Positions 18,912-29,023 are shown, numbered from the stretch's first letter. The stretch: 64,000 nucleotides of DNA from Nostoc sp. CENA543 (GCF_002896875.1 NZ_CP023278.1:868001-932000), one strand, 5' to 3'. Numbers and translations are program-made. The notes: generated by a model from the letters alone, not told the origin.

Positions 18912-20285
18912 CTAAAAATGCACAGCCTCTTGTGGGGATTGTTGATGTTGCTGAATGTTGCATAATACCATCTTTAATTTACTGGCTGGGGGATAGTTTG
19001 CACCTTGGGGTTGTGGTTTTTCTCGTTGTGTATGGGTTAGAGATAATTGATAACGTGAAATAATTTTGGCGAGAACTAGTTTCATTTCAAACGTAGCTAA
19101 AGCTTCCCCAGGACAACGCCTAGCACCGCCACCAAAGGGCATAAATTCGTATGGAGAGTATTGTTTTTCTAGAAAACGTTCTGGTTGAAATTGCTGTGGT
19201 TGTGGATATAATTCTGGGTTTTGATGTGTTAAATAAATACAGCCGATGATGATTGCGCCTGGAGTTAAGTGATAGCCCATGAGATTAGTTGCTGATTCTA
19301 CTATCCTGGGAAATGTGACGAATTGAGTGGGATAAATCCGTAAGATTTCGTTACAGACAGCATTGAGATAAGGAAGTTCAACAATGCTCATGGGGTTGGG
19401 AGATTCACCCAGAGTGTTGATTTCTTGACGCAATTTTTCGCGGACTTGTGGCTCACGGTGAAGCCAATATAATGCCCAAGTAATGGCTGTTGCGGAAGCA
19501 TCTCGTCCACCGAATAATAATGAAGGAAATAAATCGCGTATTTCTTCATTTGTTAATAATTCGCCTGTTTCGTTGCGGGCAAATATTAACTCGGAAAGGA
19601 CATCATTAGCATTGGGGTTTGGTTGTTGACGACGATCGCTAATTTCTGCGTAAATCAGGTTGTCAAATTGTCGCCACAGATAACGAAAGTAACCCCAAGG
19701 ACTCCACCGCCCTAAGTCTTGTTGTAAAAAGGGGAAGGATAGAGGGATTTCGACAAAGGGCGATCGCGCATAGTTCATTAAATTAGTTAGCAGTTGCTTG
19801 AGTTGTTCGTAGCGATCGCCTGTATGTAAGCCAAATAAAGTATTTAAAATTACCTCTAGGGTAATTTTTTGCATGGTGGGGTAGGCTAAAAAAGATTTGC
19901 CCAGGGGTAGCTGATTCATGACTTTTTCGGTGACATCACAAATTTGCTGTCCGTAGGCTTTTACTTTATTACTGTGCAAAGGAGACATCAGCAGTTTGCG
20001 TCTGGATCTGTGGCGTATACCATCAAGCAGAAGTAGTCCGTTTTGTCCCACCAATGGGGCTGATTCGGCGTTTAACTCTCCAGCCGCGATGATTTCTGTT
20101 GTATTGGTGAAAATCTGCTTCATCCCTTGGGGATTACCGACAAAGATTAAGGGTGTGGATTCAGACATAATGGTGAAAATGTCACCATAGCGTTGATTCA
20201 TTTGATCGAGAAAACGCAGAGGATCGGCTGTAAATTGCATTCTCAGCCACCAAGCTGGGAGTTTTGGGCCTTGAGGTAGGTTCAT
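18912..20285 (-). CDS. Cytochrome P450 (CYP110-like), second of tandem pair
   Basis: The 457-residue soluble haem monooxygenase begins MNLPQGPKLPAWWLRMQF, the CYP110-type N-terminus found in cyanobacteria. The haem loop FGGGARRCPGEAL supplies the Cys ligand and the ExxR helix is present (NEILRIYP). The I-helix, usually AGHETT in CYP110, reads GGRDASATAITW, so the conserved Thr is Ala263, followed by Ser. That can change oxygen activation. I start it at 20285. An upstream in-frame start at 20372 would overlap the preceding P450 gene and would add residues encoded by repeat DNA (PRAPLRKPPRPSA). It is probably a late oxidative tailoring enzyme of the cluster product; the substrate is unknown. 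Confidence 0.9.
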   Translation of the reverse strand: MNLPQGPKLPAWWLRMQFTADPLRFLDQMNQRYGDIFTIMSESTPLIFVGNPQGMKQIFTNTTEIIAAGELNAESAPLVGQNGLLLLDGIRHRSRRKLLMSPLHSNKVKAYGQQICDVTEKVMNQLPLGKSFLAYPTMQKITLEVILNTLFGLHTGDRYEQLKQLLTNLMNYARSPFVEIPLSFPFLQQDLGRWSPWGYFRYLWRQFDNLIYAEISDRRQQPNPNANDVLSELIFARNETGELLTNEEIRDLFPSLLFGGRDASATAITWALYWLHREPQVREKLRQEINTLGESPNPMSIVELPYLNAVCNEILRIYPTQFVTFPRIVESATNLMGYHLTPGAIIIGCIYLTHQNPELYPQPQQFQPERFLEKQYSPYEFMPFGGGARRCPGEALATFEMKLVLAKIISRYQLSLTHTQREKPQPQGANYPPASKLKMVLCNIQQHQQSPQEAVHF

Positions 20286-20298
20286 ATTGGGTATATTT

Positions 20299-21672
20299 TT
20301 AAACGCAGAGGGGCGCGGAGGTTTCCGCAGAGGGGCGCGGGGTTTTGGCTGAGATGTGCATTTTGACACCACTAGCTGGGTAGCACATTAAACCTTCAAA
20401 TTTGGGTTGTTCTGGTTGTTTTTTGACTAGGGCGAGTTCATAGTTGGAGAGGATAGTGGCTAGGATGAGCTTCATTTCAAAGATGGCTAAGGCTGCACCA
20501 ATACAGCTACGAGTACCGCCACCAAAGGGGAAAAATTCGTAAGGGGTGTATTGTTTTTCTAGGAAACGTTCTGGTTGGAATTGTTGGGGATTTGGGTATA
20601 AATCTGGCTGTTGATGGGTGAGATAAATACAACCCATGATGAGGGTTCCTGGGGCTAATTCATAACCCATCAGTTCAATTGGGGATTCGACGCGGCGCGG
20701 AAATGTGAATAATTGCGCCGGATAAATACGTAGGACTTCGTTACAAACAGCACTGAGATAGGGCAGTTGGGCGATGCTCATGGGATCGGGTGAGTCGCCA
20801 AGGGTAGCTAGTTCTTGTTGCAGTTTTTCGCGGACTTGAGGTTGGCGATAAACCCAATACAATAACCAAGTGATAGCGACTGCGGAAGCATCTTGCGCGG
20901 CGAATAAGGGTGAGAGTAACAAATCGCGGACTTCTTCATCTGTCATCAGTTCACCCGTCTCATCACGGGCAAATATTAACTCGGATAGGATATCGCTGCG
21001 GGATGTGTCTGCTTGTTGGCGGCGTTCTTGCACTTCGGCGTAAAGCAGCTCAAAAATTTCTTGGCGGAGGTGCATAAGATATCCCCACGGACTCCACTTT
21101 CCTAAATCTTTTTGCAGAAAGGGTAGAAAAGAGGTAGTTTGCATGATGGGCGATCGCATACTCTTAAGTATGGTGGGAAGTAGGTACTTGAGTTTTGCAT
21201 AACGTTCTCCCTCTTGTAAGCCCAAAACAACTTTCATGCTGACTTGCAAGGTAATATCTTCAATTGTGGGATAGGCGGTGAAGGTTTTTTTGGCTAAATA
21301 TTCATCTATTACTTGCTTTGTCAGGTGGCAAATTAGCTTTCCTTGAGCCTGCATTTTGACACCATGAAAAGCTGGCATCATTAATTTACGTCGATGTTTG
21401 TGGCGTAGTCCATCGAGTTGTAATATACCTTGGTTGCCGGTGATTAATGCCGCTTCTGCGTTTAATTCACCGGGTGTTTTAATATCTTTTGTATTGGTAA
21501 AAATTTGTTTGATGGCTTGGGGTTCGCTCACAAATACTATGGGTGTTTCACCAAAGTTAATGATGAAAATGTTGCCATATTTTTTGGAGATAGCATCCAG
21601 GTGGTTTAGGGGGTTGTTGGCTATTTTAATAATGTTTAGCCAGAGAGGAAGGTTTACTTCGGGTATTTTCAT
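20299..21672 (-). CDS. Cytochrome P450 (CYP110-like), first of tandem pair
   Basis: The 457-residue P450 is clearly related to its downstream neighbour, sharing the order and spacing of motifs: haem loop FGGGTRSCIGAAL, NEVLRIYP helix and I-helix FAAQDASAVAITW. As in the neighbour, the usual I-helix Glu-Thr pair is Asp-Ala (Ala262). The pair probably arose by duplication. The ATG at 21672 is preferred over a GTG four codons upstream that lies in repeat DNA. The last 16 residues (AKTPRPSAETSAPLCV) are encoded by the dispersed CGCAGAGG-type repeat at 20303-20342, so the repeat has supplied a new C-terminus and stop. It sits immediately after the thioesterase-bearing NRPS gene, as expected for a tailoring enzyme. 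Confidence 0.9.
   Translation of the reverse strand: MKIPEVNLPLWLNIIKIANNPLNHLDAISKKYGNIFIINFGETPIVFVSEPQAIKQIFTNTKDIKTPGELNAEAALITGNQGILQLDGLRHKHRRKLMMPAFHGVKMQAQGKLICHLTKQVIDEYLAKKTFTAYPTIEDITLQVSMKVVLGLQEGERYAKLKYLLPTILKSMRSPIMQTTSFLPFLQKDLGKWSPWGYLMHLRQEIFELLYAEVQERRQQADTSRSDILSELIFARDETGELMTDEEVRDLLLSPLFAAQDASAVAITWLLYWVYRQPQVREKLQQELATLGDSPDPMSIAQLPYLSAVCNEVLRIYPAQLFTFPRRVESPIELMGYELAPGTLIMGCIYLTHQQPDLYPNPQQFQPERFLEKQYTPYEFFPFGGGTRSCIGAALAIFEMKLILATILSNYELALVKKQPEQPKFEGLMCYPASGVKMHISAKTPRPSAETSAPLCV
20303..20342. repeat. CGCAGAGG-type junction repeat inside P450 3' end
   Basis: Two tandem copies of CGCAGAGGGGCGCGG lie at the junction of the two P450 genes. Related sequence occurs at most other uncoupled gene borders of this cluster: about 21683-21724, 25819-25842, 25891-25912, 31821-31848, 37781-37800, 40000-40051, 50854-50931 and 52449-52469, and outside the cluster at 60315-60357. 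Here the repeat is translated as the C-terminus of the upstream P450. Confidence 0.75.
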
Positions 21673-21682
21673 GTTTAAGCTC

Positions 21683-21724
21683 ACGCAGAGACGCAGAGGC
21701 GCAGATGTGCAGAGGTACAGAGAG
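21683..21724. repeat. CGCAGAGG-type junction repeat
   Basis: CACGCAGAGACGCAGAGGCG and the degenerate units after it fill the short gap between the NRPS4 stop and the P450 start. It is the same repeat family as at the other cluster gene borders. Confidence 0.7.
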
Positions 21725-21730
21725 GATTGT

Positions 21731-24700
21731 TTAGAGTTTTTGAGTGTGGAGGAAAGATGTTTTTAAGTGATTGGCTAATTCTTGGATGTAAGGCTCATTA
21801 AATATAGAGAAATGATTGCCGGGAATTTCAATCATGTTGATAGGTTGGGAAGAATATTTACCCCAACCTAATAAGGGATCATCTGTATGGAATTCGTGAC
21901 TTTCAAAGTCGTGGGTAATTATTTCGCTGGCTTTAAATAATGTAATTTCTTGGGGATAAATCTCTGGAATATAATTCCGCATGGCTTGAATATGGGTTTT
22001 GAATAGCTGATAACTTTGCAGATGTTGTGCCATTTCTGTCTCGCTAATTTTGAGGTTAGCTTTGCTAAATAAGAAATGAAATTGTTCATCTAGTGGTAAA
22101 TCTCGTAGCTCATTATAGGAAACGGCAAATTCTATATTGAACCAGTTTTTGATAGCTTCAGCTAAACGCAGCACTAATTTAGCATCATCATCTTTGTCTG
22201 GCTGGATGATAGTTTTGGGCAAGATTGCGTCAATTACTGCAAGTAAATCAACTGTTTCATTTTGTCTTTGTAGTTGTTGTGCCATTTCAAAGGCAATGAT
22301 ACCACCGTAACACCAACCTCCTAAAAGATAAGGGCCATGAGGCTGGACTTGACGAATTTCTTTGAGGTAATAAGCTGCGGTTTCTTCTACAGACAGAGGA
22401 TTAAATTCTTGTTGATGGGGGGTTTGTTCTAGAGCGTAAAATGGTTGTTCTCTACCTAATTTTTTGGAGAGAATAAGGTAGTTGTTGACATCTCCTCCGG
22501 CTGCATGAACACAAAAGAAAGGACGATATTCACCAGCAGATTGAATGGCGACTAAAGGAGAATTTGCACCTAAGCTTGCTGGTTGACTGACAATTTTGGC
22601 GAGTTTTTCAATTGTAGGATTTTCAAAGAGGGTTGATAGGCTGAGGTTGTGTCCAAATAGCTCATAAATTTGGGCAATTAAGCGCACAGCTAAAAATGAA
22701 TGTCCTCCTAGTTCAAAAAAATTATCTGTAATGCCAATGGGACTAGTGTTAAGTAACTGTTCCCAAATTTTTACCAGGGCTAATTCTGTAAAAGTGCTAG
22801 CTGCAACGGAAGATTTATTAACTATTGTGGGAATTACATCATGAGATACAAGTGCTTGCTTGTCTACTTTACCATTAGGTGTCAGGGGAATTTCATCTAA
22901 TAATATACAAGCCGAGGGTAGCATAAAACTTGGTAGTTTCTGCTGTAAATATGCTTGTAGTGGCGGGATGATATCTTTTTGTTGTGTAGCTACATAAGCA
23001 ATTAAAGATTTATCGCCATGAGCATCATCATGAGGGATGACAACAGCATTTTTTACAGACGGATATTGAGCGATCGCAGTGGCAATTTCACCTAATTCTA
23101 TACGAAAACCTCGAATTTTAATTTGGTCATCATTACGACCAAGATATTCTAATTGACCGTTATTTTGATAGCGTACTAAGTCACCAGTTTTGAAAAGTTT
23201 AGTTCCTCTTAAAAATGGGTTATCAATAAATCTTTCTTGTGTCAGTTCTGGACGATGTAAATAACTCCTAGCTAGTCCATCGCCACCAATATATAATTCT
23301 CCAGCTACACCAATGGGAACAAGTTGTAAATTGCTATCTAAAATATATGCTTGTGTGTTATCTATAGGTTTACCGATGGGAACTGTGGAGGATGTTTCAC
23401 TCAATAAACTTGTGTCGTAATAAGTGACATTGGCAGAAACTTCTGAAGAACCATAAAGATTAATTAATTTGGCGTTTGGTAATAACTGGTGAAAAGTTTT
23501 GGCTAAATCAATAGTTAATGCTTCTCCACTGGTAATCCAAAGTTGGAGATGAGATAAATTTTGTGTGAGATGTGGGTAATTATCTAGGAGTAGCCGCAAT
23601 AATGAAGGGACAAGCACGAGGCGCGAAACTTGATAGTTAGTGAGAGTTTCGAGGAAAAGTTGCGGGTCTTTGGCGATCGCATCGGGGATAATGACTGTAG
23701 GAAAACCTTGCAATAAGGGTGCGAAAATTTCCCAGACTGAATCAACAAAACTAATTGCGGTTTTCTGACAACAAATTTCCCCAGTTGCGAAGGGATAGGT
23801 TTTCCATAGCCAGTGTAAACCGTTGACTGTACCACGATGGGTTCCCAGCACACCTTTAGGCGTTCCCGTTGAACCGGAGGTGTAAATTACATAGGCGAGG
23901 TTATGTGCTTCAGATGCGCTGCGGGGGTTTTCTGGACTTTCTTGTTGAATATTATCCCAGGCTGTGTCTAATGCGATTGCTTTTACTTCTCCCCAACATT
24001 TCTTTAATGATGTGTGACTAATCATCAACGCAGCTTGAGAATCAGCCAACATAAATTGAAGGCGTTCCACGGGATAATTAGGGTCTAGAGGTAAATAAGC
24101 ACCGCCAGCTTTTAAAATCGCTAAAATCGCTATGATCATATCTACAGAGCGTTCTAGACATATAGCCACCAGAGTTTCAGTTGTGACTCCTAATTTAATT
24201 AAATAATGAGCAAGTTGATTTACTTTTTGGTTGAGTTGTTGATAAGTTAGATTTTCTGACTGACTAATTAATGCTAAAGCATCGGGAAAATGCTCGACTT
24301 GTTGCTCCAATAATTGCTGTAAAGTTGCGTGATGTGGATAATCAGTTTGAGTATAATTCCACTCTAATAATTGCTTTTTCTCTGGAGTTGTCAGTAATGG
24401 CAATTCGGAAATGCTTTGATGAGGATTGATGATAATACTTATGAGTAAATTTTGAAAATTATCAATCAATCTTTGAATTGTCACTGCATCAAATAAATCT
24501 GTATTGTATTCCCAAAATCCAGTTAATCCTTGTTCTGAGTCTGAGATGGACACAGTAATATCAAATTCCGATGTACCGTGATCAATTTCTAAATTACGCA
24601 AAGTTAACCCAGCCACTTCTTCTACAGGTGTTGGGGCATTTTGGAGAATAAACATTACCTGAAACAAAGGATTCCGGCTTAAATCTCTCTCAGGTTGTAA

Positions 24701-25804
24701 TTCTTCAACTAACTTTTCAAAAGGTAAATCTTGATGTGCATAAGCGTTGAGAGTTACATCTTTTACTCGACTTAAAAGTTCTCGGAAAGTAGGATTACCA
24801 CTTAAGTTATTCCGCAGAACTAAGTTATTGACAAATAAACCAAGTAACCCTTCTAATTCGGCGCGGTTACGATTAGCAATAGCTGAACCTACTAAAATAT
24901 CTTCTTGAGAAGTGTAGCGATATAGTAATGTATTAAACGCCGCTAGCAGCGTCATAAATAAAGTACAGCCTGCTTGCTGGCTTAATTCGGTTAATGCTGC
25001 GCTTAATTCTCTTGATAAAGTAAAGTATTGTTTCGCACCGTGAAATGTTGCAACCGCCGGACGGGGATAATCTGTAGGTAACTGGAGTATTGGCAGTTTA
25101 CCAGCTAATTGTTGCTTCCAGTAATTAAGTTGAGTGTTTAGCCGTTCTCCTTGCAGGCGATCGCGTTGCCAAATGCTAAAATCTGCATATTGAATTGGCA
25201 GTTCTGCTAAAGGAGAGGGTTTCCCGTTAGAAAAAGCCGCATATAGCGTTGCTAATTCTTGGGCAAACACACCCATAGACCACCCATCTGTAATTATATG
25301 ATGTATGGTTAAAAGTAATATATTTTCTATTTCACTCAAGCGCAGTAAACTTGCTCTGAATAATGGTGCAGCAGCTAAATCAAAAGGTTTTTGTGCTTCT
25401 TTGATAGCAATTTGTTGAACTTCTGTTTCCCAGTCTTGATTAGCTAAATGCTCAATATTAATAATAGGTATTTCCCAAGTTAATTGAGGTAAAACTATCT
25501 GTATTGGCTGTTCATCTCCTGATACAAATATTGTTCGCCATGCTTCATGTCGTCTGAGAATTTCGTTGAGGCTGTGCTGAAGTGCTGATAAATTCAGTAA
25601 GCCTTTTAGGTGTAAGGCACTGGTGACATGATAGAAAGAACTACCGTGATAAAGTTGGTGAATAAACCAAAGTCTTTGTTGCGAAAAAGATAATGGTATG
25701 GGTTGAGAGTTTTGGCGTTTGGGAATGGCTTCGGTTTTAAATTTACCTTTTTTCCATTTTTCTAATAGGGCTTTTTTGGCTGGGGAGAGGGTGGAGTTGT
25801 CCAT
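21731..25804 (-). CDS. NRPS4: C-A(beta-Ala-like)-PCP-TE termination module
   Basis: The 1357-residue peptide synthetase has a condensation domain (about 30-460, intact HHIITDGWS), an adenylation domain (about 480-990), a carrier (about 1005-1075, LGGHSFL) and a C-terminal thioesterase (about 1095-1350). In the A domain the A4 segment reads FVDSVWEIF, giving pocket residues Val687, Asp688 and Trp691, then V, I, S, L, A, N. This follows the beta-alanine signature VDxVISxADK in all but one listed position. The A5 motif is YGSSE in place of YGPTE. The thioesterase has GGWCYGG: the nucleophile is Cys1165, not Ser. The partner Asp (VIDAIL) and His (GNHFS) are present. It would add the last residue and release the chain. 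It is downstream of the PKS gene. Confidence 0.93.
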   Translation of the reverse strand: MDNSTLSPAKKALLEKWKKGKFKTEAIPKRQNSQPIPLSFSQQRLWFIHQLYHGSSFYHVTSALHLKGLLNLSALQHSLNEILRRHEAWRTIFVSGDEQPIQIVLPQLTWEIPIINIEHLANQDWETEVQQIAIKEAQKPFDLAAAPLFRASLLRLSEIENILLLTIHHIITDGWSMGVFAQELATLYAAFSNGKPSPLAELPIQYADFSIWQRDRLQGERLNTQLNYWKQQLAGKLPILQLPTDYPRPAVATFHGAKQYFTLSRELSAALTELSQQAGCTLFMTLLAAFNTLLYRYTSQEDILVGSAIANRNRAELEGLLGLFVNNLVLRNNLSGNPTFRELLSRVKDVTLNAYAHQDLPFEKLVEELQPERDLSRNPLFQVMFILQNAPTPVEEVAGLTLRNLEIDHGTSEFDITVSISDSEQGLTGFWEYNTDLFDAVTIQRLIDNFQNLLISIIINPHQSISELPLLTTPEKKQLLEWNYTQTDYPHHATLQQLLEQQVEHFPDALALISQSENLTYQQLNQKVNQLAHYLIKLGVTTETLVAICLERSVDMIIAILAILKAGGAYLPLDPNYPVERLQFMLADSQAALMISHTSLKKCWGEVKAIALDTAWDNIQQESPENPRSASEAHNLAYVIYTSGSTGTPKGVLGTHRGTVNGLHWLWKTYPFATGEICCQKTAISFVDSVWEIFAPLLQGFPTVIIPDAIAKDPQLFLETLTNYQVSRLVLVPSLLRLLLDNYPHLTQNLSHLQLWITSGEALTIDLAKTFHQLLPNAKLINLYGSSEVSANVTYYDTSLLSETSSTVPIGKPIDNTQAYILDSNLQLVPIGVAGELYIGGDGLARSYLHRPELTQERFIDNPFLRGTKLFKTGDLVRYQNNGQLEYLGRNDDQIKIRGFRIELGEIATAIAQYPSVKNAVVIPHDDAHGDKSLIAYVATQQKDIIPPLQAYLQQKLPSFMLPSACILLDEIPLTPNGKVDKQALVSHDVIPTIVNKSSVAASTFTELALVKIWEQLLNTSPIGITDNFFELGGHSFLAVRLIAQIYELFGHNLSLSTLFENPTIEKLAKIVSQPASLGANSPLVAIQSAGEYRPFFCVHAAGGDVNNYLILSKKLGREQPFYALEQTPHQQEFNPLSVEETAAYYLKEIRQVQPHGPYLLGGWCYGGIIAFEMAQQLQRQNETVDLLAVIDAILPKTIIQPDKDDDAKLVLRLAEAIKNWFNIEFAVSYNELRDLPLDEQFHFLFSKANLKISETEMAQHLQSYQLFKTHIQAMRNYIPEIYPQEITLFKASEIITHDFESHEFHTDDPLLGWGKYSSQPINMIEIPGNHFSIFNEPYIQELANHLKTSFLHTQKL

Positions 25805-25915
25805 AGTTTTTATTTGGAACGCAGAGGGGCGTGGAGGTTAACGCGGCGAAAAGTTGCGTGCGGGGGTTCCCCCCCGTTGAGCAAACTTTTCAAGACAGAG
25901 GTACGCGGAGAGTGG
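25805..25915. repeat. Junction repeats and hairpin between PKS and NRPS4 genes
   Basis: This gap consists almost wholly of repeat-like sequence: CGCAGAGGGGCGTGGAGG (25820-25837), a G/C-rich stem CGGGGGTTCCCCCCCG (25861-25876) flanked by AAAAGTT and AACTTTT arms, and CAGAGGTACGCGGAGAG (25896-25912). It contains no gene. The central palindrome could attenuate transcription between the PKS and NRPS4 genes. Confidence 0.65.
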
Positions 25916-28900
25916 TTAAGTTTTGAGGATAAGTTGAACTTCTTCTTCAGATAATTCGGTGAGTTTTTCTAGCAGTAGTTCTTCAATTATTTCTGCTTGC
26001 TTGGCGATAGTTAAGGCTTTTAATAACAGTTCGCGGAGTGGTAATTCTACAGGGAAGTTTGCTTGTAGGCGAGAAGCAAGTTGAGTAGCTATTAAAGAGT
26101 CTCCGCCCAATTCAAAGAAGTTGTCATAAATGCCAATTTGTTGAATTCCTAAAACTTCTTGCCAGACTTTGGCAATTTGTGATTCTAATTCGTTGGTGGG
26201 AGCAATGTAAGTATTGTCGATATGGGGTCGGGAATAAGATATATTTGATTCTTGTACTTTCGTTTCTGTAAAGTTGGCTGAGTTAGAAAAAACTTGATTT
26301 TCTTCTTGTGATCCAAATGATGGTATTTTTGCTTCAATCCAATAACGTTGACGTTCAAAAGGATAAGTAGGTAAAGGAACACGATAAGGTTGTTTGTGGC
26401 TATAAAATTCTGACCAATTTATGTCTATTCCTGCTAGCCATAGCTGACCTAATGTATTTAGTATAAAAGCAATATCTGCTTGTTGTTCTTGGGGATGGCG
26501 GAGAGAAGTTACAACTAATTGTTTAGCATTATTTGTTAAATGCTGCCTTGTTAATGTACTTAATGTCCGTCCTGATCCTACTTCTATAAAGATACCTTCT
26601 GCTTGTTTTAATAACTCAGATATACCTTGTGAAAATCTCACACAAGAGCGTAGATGTTGACTCCAATAATGGGGATTTGTCGCTTCATTGGCTTGAATCA
26701 AAGTACCAGTAAGATTAGAAATGAAGGGAATTTTGGGCGGTTTGGGATTAGCTTTTTTCACTTGTTCAGTAAACGCCGCTAAAATTGGTTCCATCATCTG
26801 CGAATGGAAGGCGTGAGATGTATGCAACAGACGAGAATTTATATTTTTAGTAGCTAAATAGTTTTGCAAAGTCTCAACAACTTCTGTCTTTCCAGAAACA
26901 ACACAAGCAGATGGACTATTAATTGCAGCTAGAGAAAGTTCCTCACCTAAAAATTGTTTTACATCTGCTTCTGATAGCGGTACAGCCAGCATACTTCCAG
27001 GTGGCTGTTGCTGCATCATTTTTCCTCTCGCAGCAACTAAAGTTAAAGCATCTTCTAAAGAAAATACACCAGCTAAAGTAGCGGCTACATACTCACCAAT
27101 ACTATGACCTATCATCGCCGTAGGTAACACACCCCAAGACATCCATAACTTGGCTAAGGCGTATTCAATGGTGAATAATGCAGGTTGAGCCAGAGATGTT
27201 TGTTGCAGTTGGGCGGAAGCTGTTTGTATTTGTTGTTCACTAGGATATAGTATTTGACGTATATCTAGCCCCAATTGTGGTTGAAGAATATCTGCACAAA
27301 TATCTACCTGTTCTTGAAAAATTGGCTCAACTTCATACAGTTCTCGCGCCATATTTACATATTGCGTTCCCTGCCCTGAGAACATAAATATAACGGGACG
27401 TTTGCTCGGTTTTTGGTAGTAGCTAAAAACTCGTTCTGGGTCTAAATTTGTTAATACTTCAATTGCATCTTCAATATCACGACAAACAACCATCCGCCGA
27501 TAGTCAAAAGCCCGCCGCCCAACACTGAGGGTATAAGCCACGTCAGCCAAATTTAATTCAGGATGTTGTTGTAAATGTGTAGCAAGATTAATTGTTATTT
27601 TCTCAAGTGCCTGCTCACTTTTAGCCGATAAACATAATAGTTGATAATCTCTCCCCTGCACCCTGCCCCCTGCCCCCTGCCTCAAAACAGGTGCTTCCTC
27701 CAAAATCACATGAGCATTAGTTCCACCAATACCGAAGGAACTAACCCCAGCTCGGCGCGGTGTACCGTTACTTTGCCATTCTGAAAGAGTGGTATTGATA
27801 TAAAAGGGACTGTTAGCAAAATCTATTTGAGGATTAGGAGTTTGAAAGTGTAAATTGGGAGGTATTTGTTGATGTTTAAGGGCTTGAACAGTTTTAATTA
27901 AACCAGCCACACCCGCAGCCGTATTCAGGTGTCCAATATTTGTTTTTGTGGAAGCGACAGCACAAAAACCTTTTTTATCAGTGCTATCACGAAAAGCTTG
28001 TGTGAGAGCCTTTATTTCGATGGGGTCTCCTAGTACAGTACCCGTTCCATGAGTTTCAATATAAGAAATAGTTTCTGGTTCCACATCAGCTAATGCTAAT
28101 GCTTCTAAAATTACTGCTGTTTGACCTTCTACACTAGGTGCTGTATAACCTACTTTTAAAGAGCCATCATTATTAATTGCTGAAGCTTTAATTATGGCAT
28201 GAATGTAATCGCGATCGCGCACAGCATCTTCTAATCGCTTCAGCACAACTACACCCAAGCCGTTACCGAAAATAGTACCACTAGCATGAGCATCGAAGGC
28301 GCGACAGTGACCATCAATTGATAAAATTCCCCCTTGTTCATAGTAGTAGCCAGATGTTTGGGGTAAATGTACAGATACACCACCAGCCAAAGCCATATCA
28401 CTTTCGCCGTTGAGTAAACTTTGACAAGCAAAATGCACCGCTACTAATGATGTCGAACAAGCAGTTTGAACATTAACACTTGGCCCTTTTAAATTTAATT
28501 TATAAGAAATTTGTGTAGGTAAATGGTCTTTATCATTCCCAACAAACATTTGAAATGATTCGACTGAGTTTAACGCATCCCAATGGGGATAAAAGTTAGA
28601 AAATAAATTATTTAATAAATAAGAACTTAAAGCAGCACCAGCAAACAATCCTATTTGACCAGGATAAGTTTCAGAATTGTAGCCAGCATTTTCTAATGCT
28701 TCCCAAACACATTCTATAAATAATCTATGTTGCGGATCTATTAATTCTGCTTCTTTAGGAGTGAAACCAAAAAAATTAGGATCAAATAATTCGATATCTT
28801 CTAATAAACCAAATGCTTTGACATAATTAGGATCATTAAGTGATTTTGGCTTGATACCGACTGATAGCAATTCTTCATCAGTAAAGAAAGTAATTGACTC

Positions 28901-29023
28901 TACACCATCTCGTAAATTTTGCCAAAAACTATCAACATTCTTAGCACCAGGAAAACGCCCAGCCATACCAATTATTGCTATTGCATCATCATCGATGCTA
29001 GGAAATTTATTTTCAGGATTCAT
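25916..29023 (-). CDS. Type I polyketide synthase module KS-AT-ACP
   Basis: The 1035-residue protein carries out one malonate extension without reduction. The ketosynthase (about 14-440) has the active Cys in VQTACSTSLVAVH and the His motifs ETHGTGT and GHLNTAAG. The acyltransferase (about 545-850) has GHSIGEY and the HAFHS motif typical of malonyl-CoA selection. The ACP (about 960-1030) has LGGDSLIATQL. There is no KR, DH, ER or methyltransferase, so a beta-keto group should remain. Its position between NRPS3 and NRPS4 suggests that it extends a beta-alanyl thioester, and the ketide is then acylated onto the final amino acid. The domains are complete and the catalytic residues intact. Confidence 0.93.
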   Translation of the reverse strand: MNPENKFPSIDDDAIAIIGMAGRFPGAKNVDSFWQNLRDGVESITFFTDEELLSVGIKPKSLNDPNYVKAFGLLEDIELFDPNFFGFTPKEAELIDPQHRLFIECVWEALENAGYNSETYPGQIGLFAGAALSSYLLNNLFSNFYPHWDALNSVESFQMFVGNDKDHLPTQISYKLNLKGPSVNVQTACSTSLVAVHFACQSLLNGESDMALAGGVSVHLPQTSGYYYEQGGILSIDGHCRAFDAHASGTIFGNGLGVVVLKRLEDAVRDRDYIHAIIKASAINNDGSLKVGYTAPSVEGQTAVILEALALADVEPETISYIETHGTGTVLGDPIEIKALTQAFRDSTDKKGFCAVASTKTNIGHLNTAAGVAGLIKTVQALKHQQIPPNLHFQTPNPQIDFANSPFYINTTLSEWQSNGTPRRAGVSSFGIGGTNAHVILEEAPVLRQGAGGRVQGRDYQLLCLSAKSEQALEKITINLATHLQQHPELNLADVAYTLSVGRRAFDYRRMVVCRDIEDAIEVLTNLDPERVFSYYQKPSKRPVIFMFSGQGTQYVNMARELYEVEPIFQEQVDICADILQPQLGLDIRQILYPSEQQIQTASAQLQQTSLAQPALFTIEYALAKLWMSWGVLPTAMIGHSIGEYVAATLAGVFSLEDALTLVAARGKMMQQQPPGSMLAVPLSEADVKQFLGEELSLAAINSPSACVVSGKTEVVETLQNYLATKNINSRLLHTSHAFHSQMMEPILAAFTEQVKKANPKPPKIPFISNLTGTLIQANEATNPHYWSQHLRSCVRFSQGISELLKQAEGIFIEVGSGRTLSTLTRQHLTNNAKQLVVTSLRHPQEQQADIAFILNTLGQLWLAGIDINWSEFYSHKQPYRVPLPTYPFERQRYWIEAKIPSFGSQEENQVFSNSANFTETKVQESNISYSRPHIDNTYIAPTNELESQIAKVWQEVLGIQQIGIYDNFFELGGDSLIATQLASRLQANFPVELPLRELLLKALTIAKQAEIIEELLLEKLTELSEEEVQLILKT

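Noticed and set aside
20286-20372. N-terminal extension of the second P450
   Set aside because: It would overlap the upstream P450 gene by 74 bases and is encoded by the junction repeat; the CYP110-type N-terminus starts at 20285.
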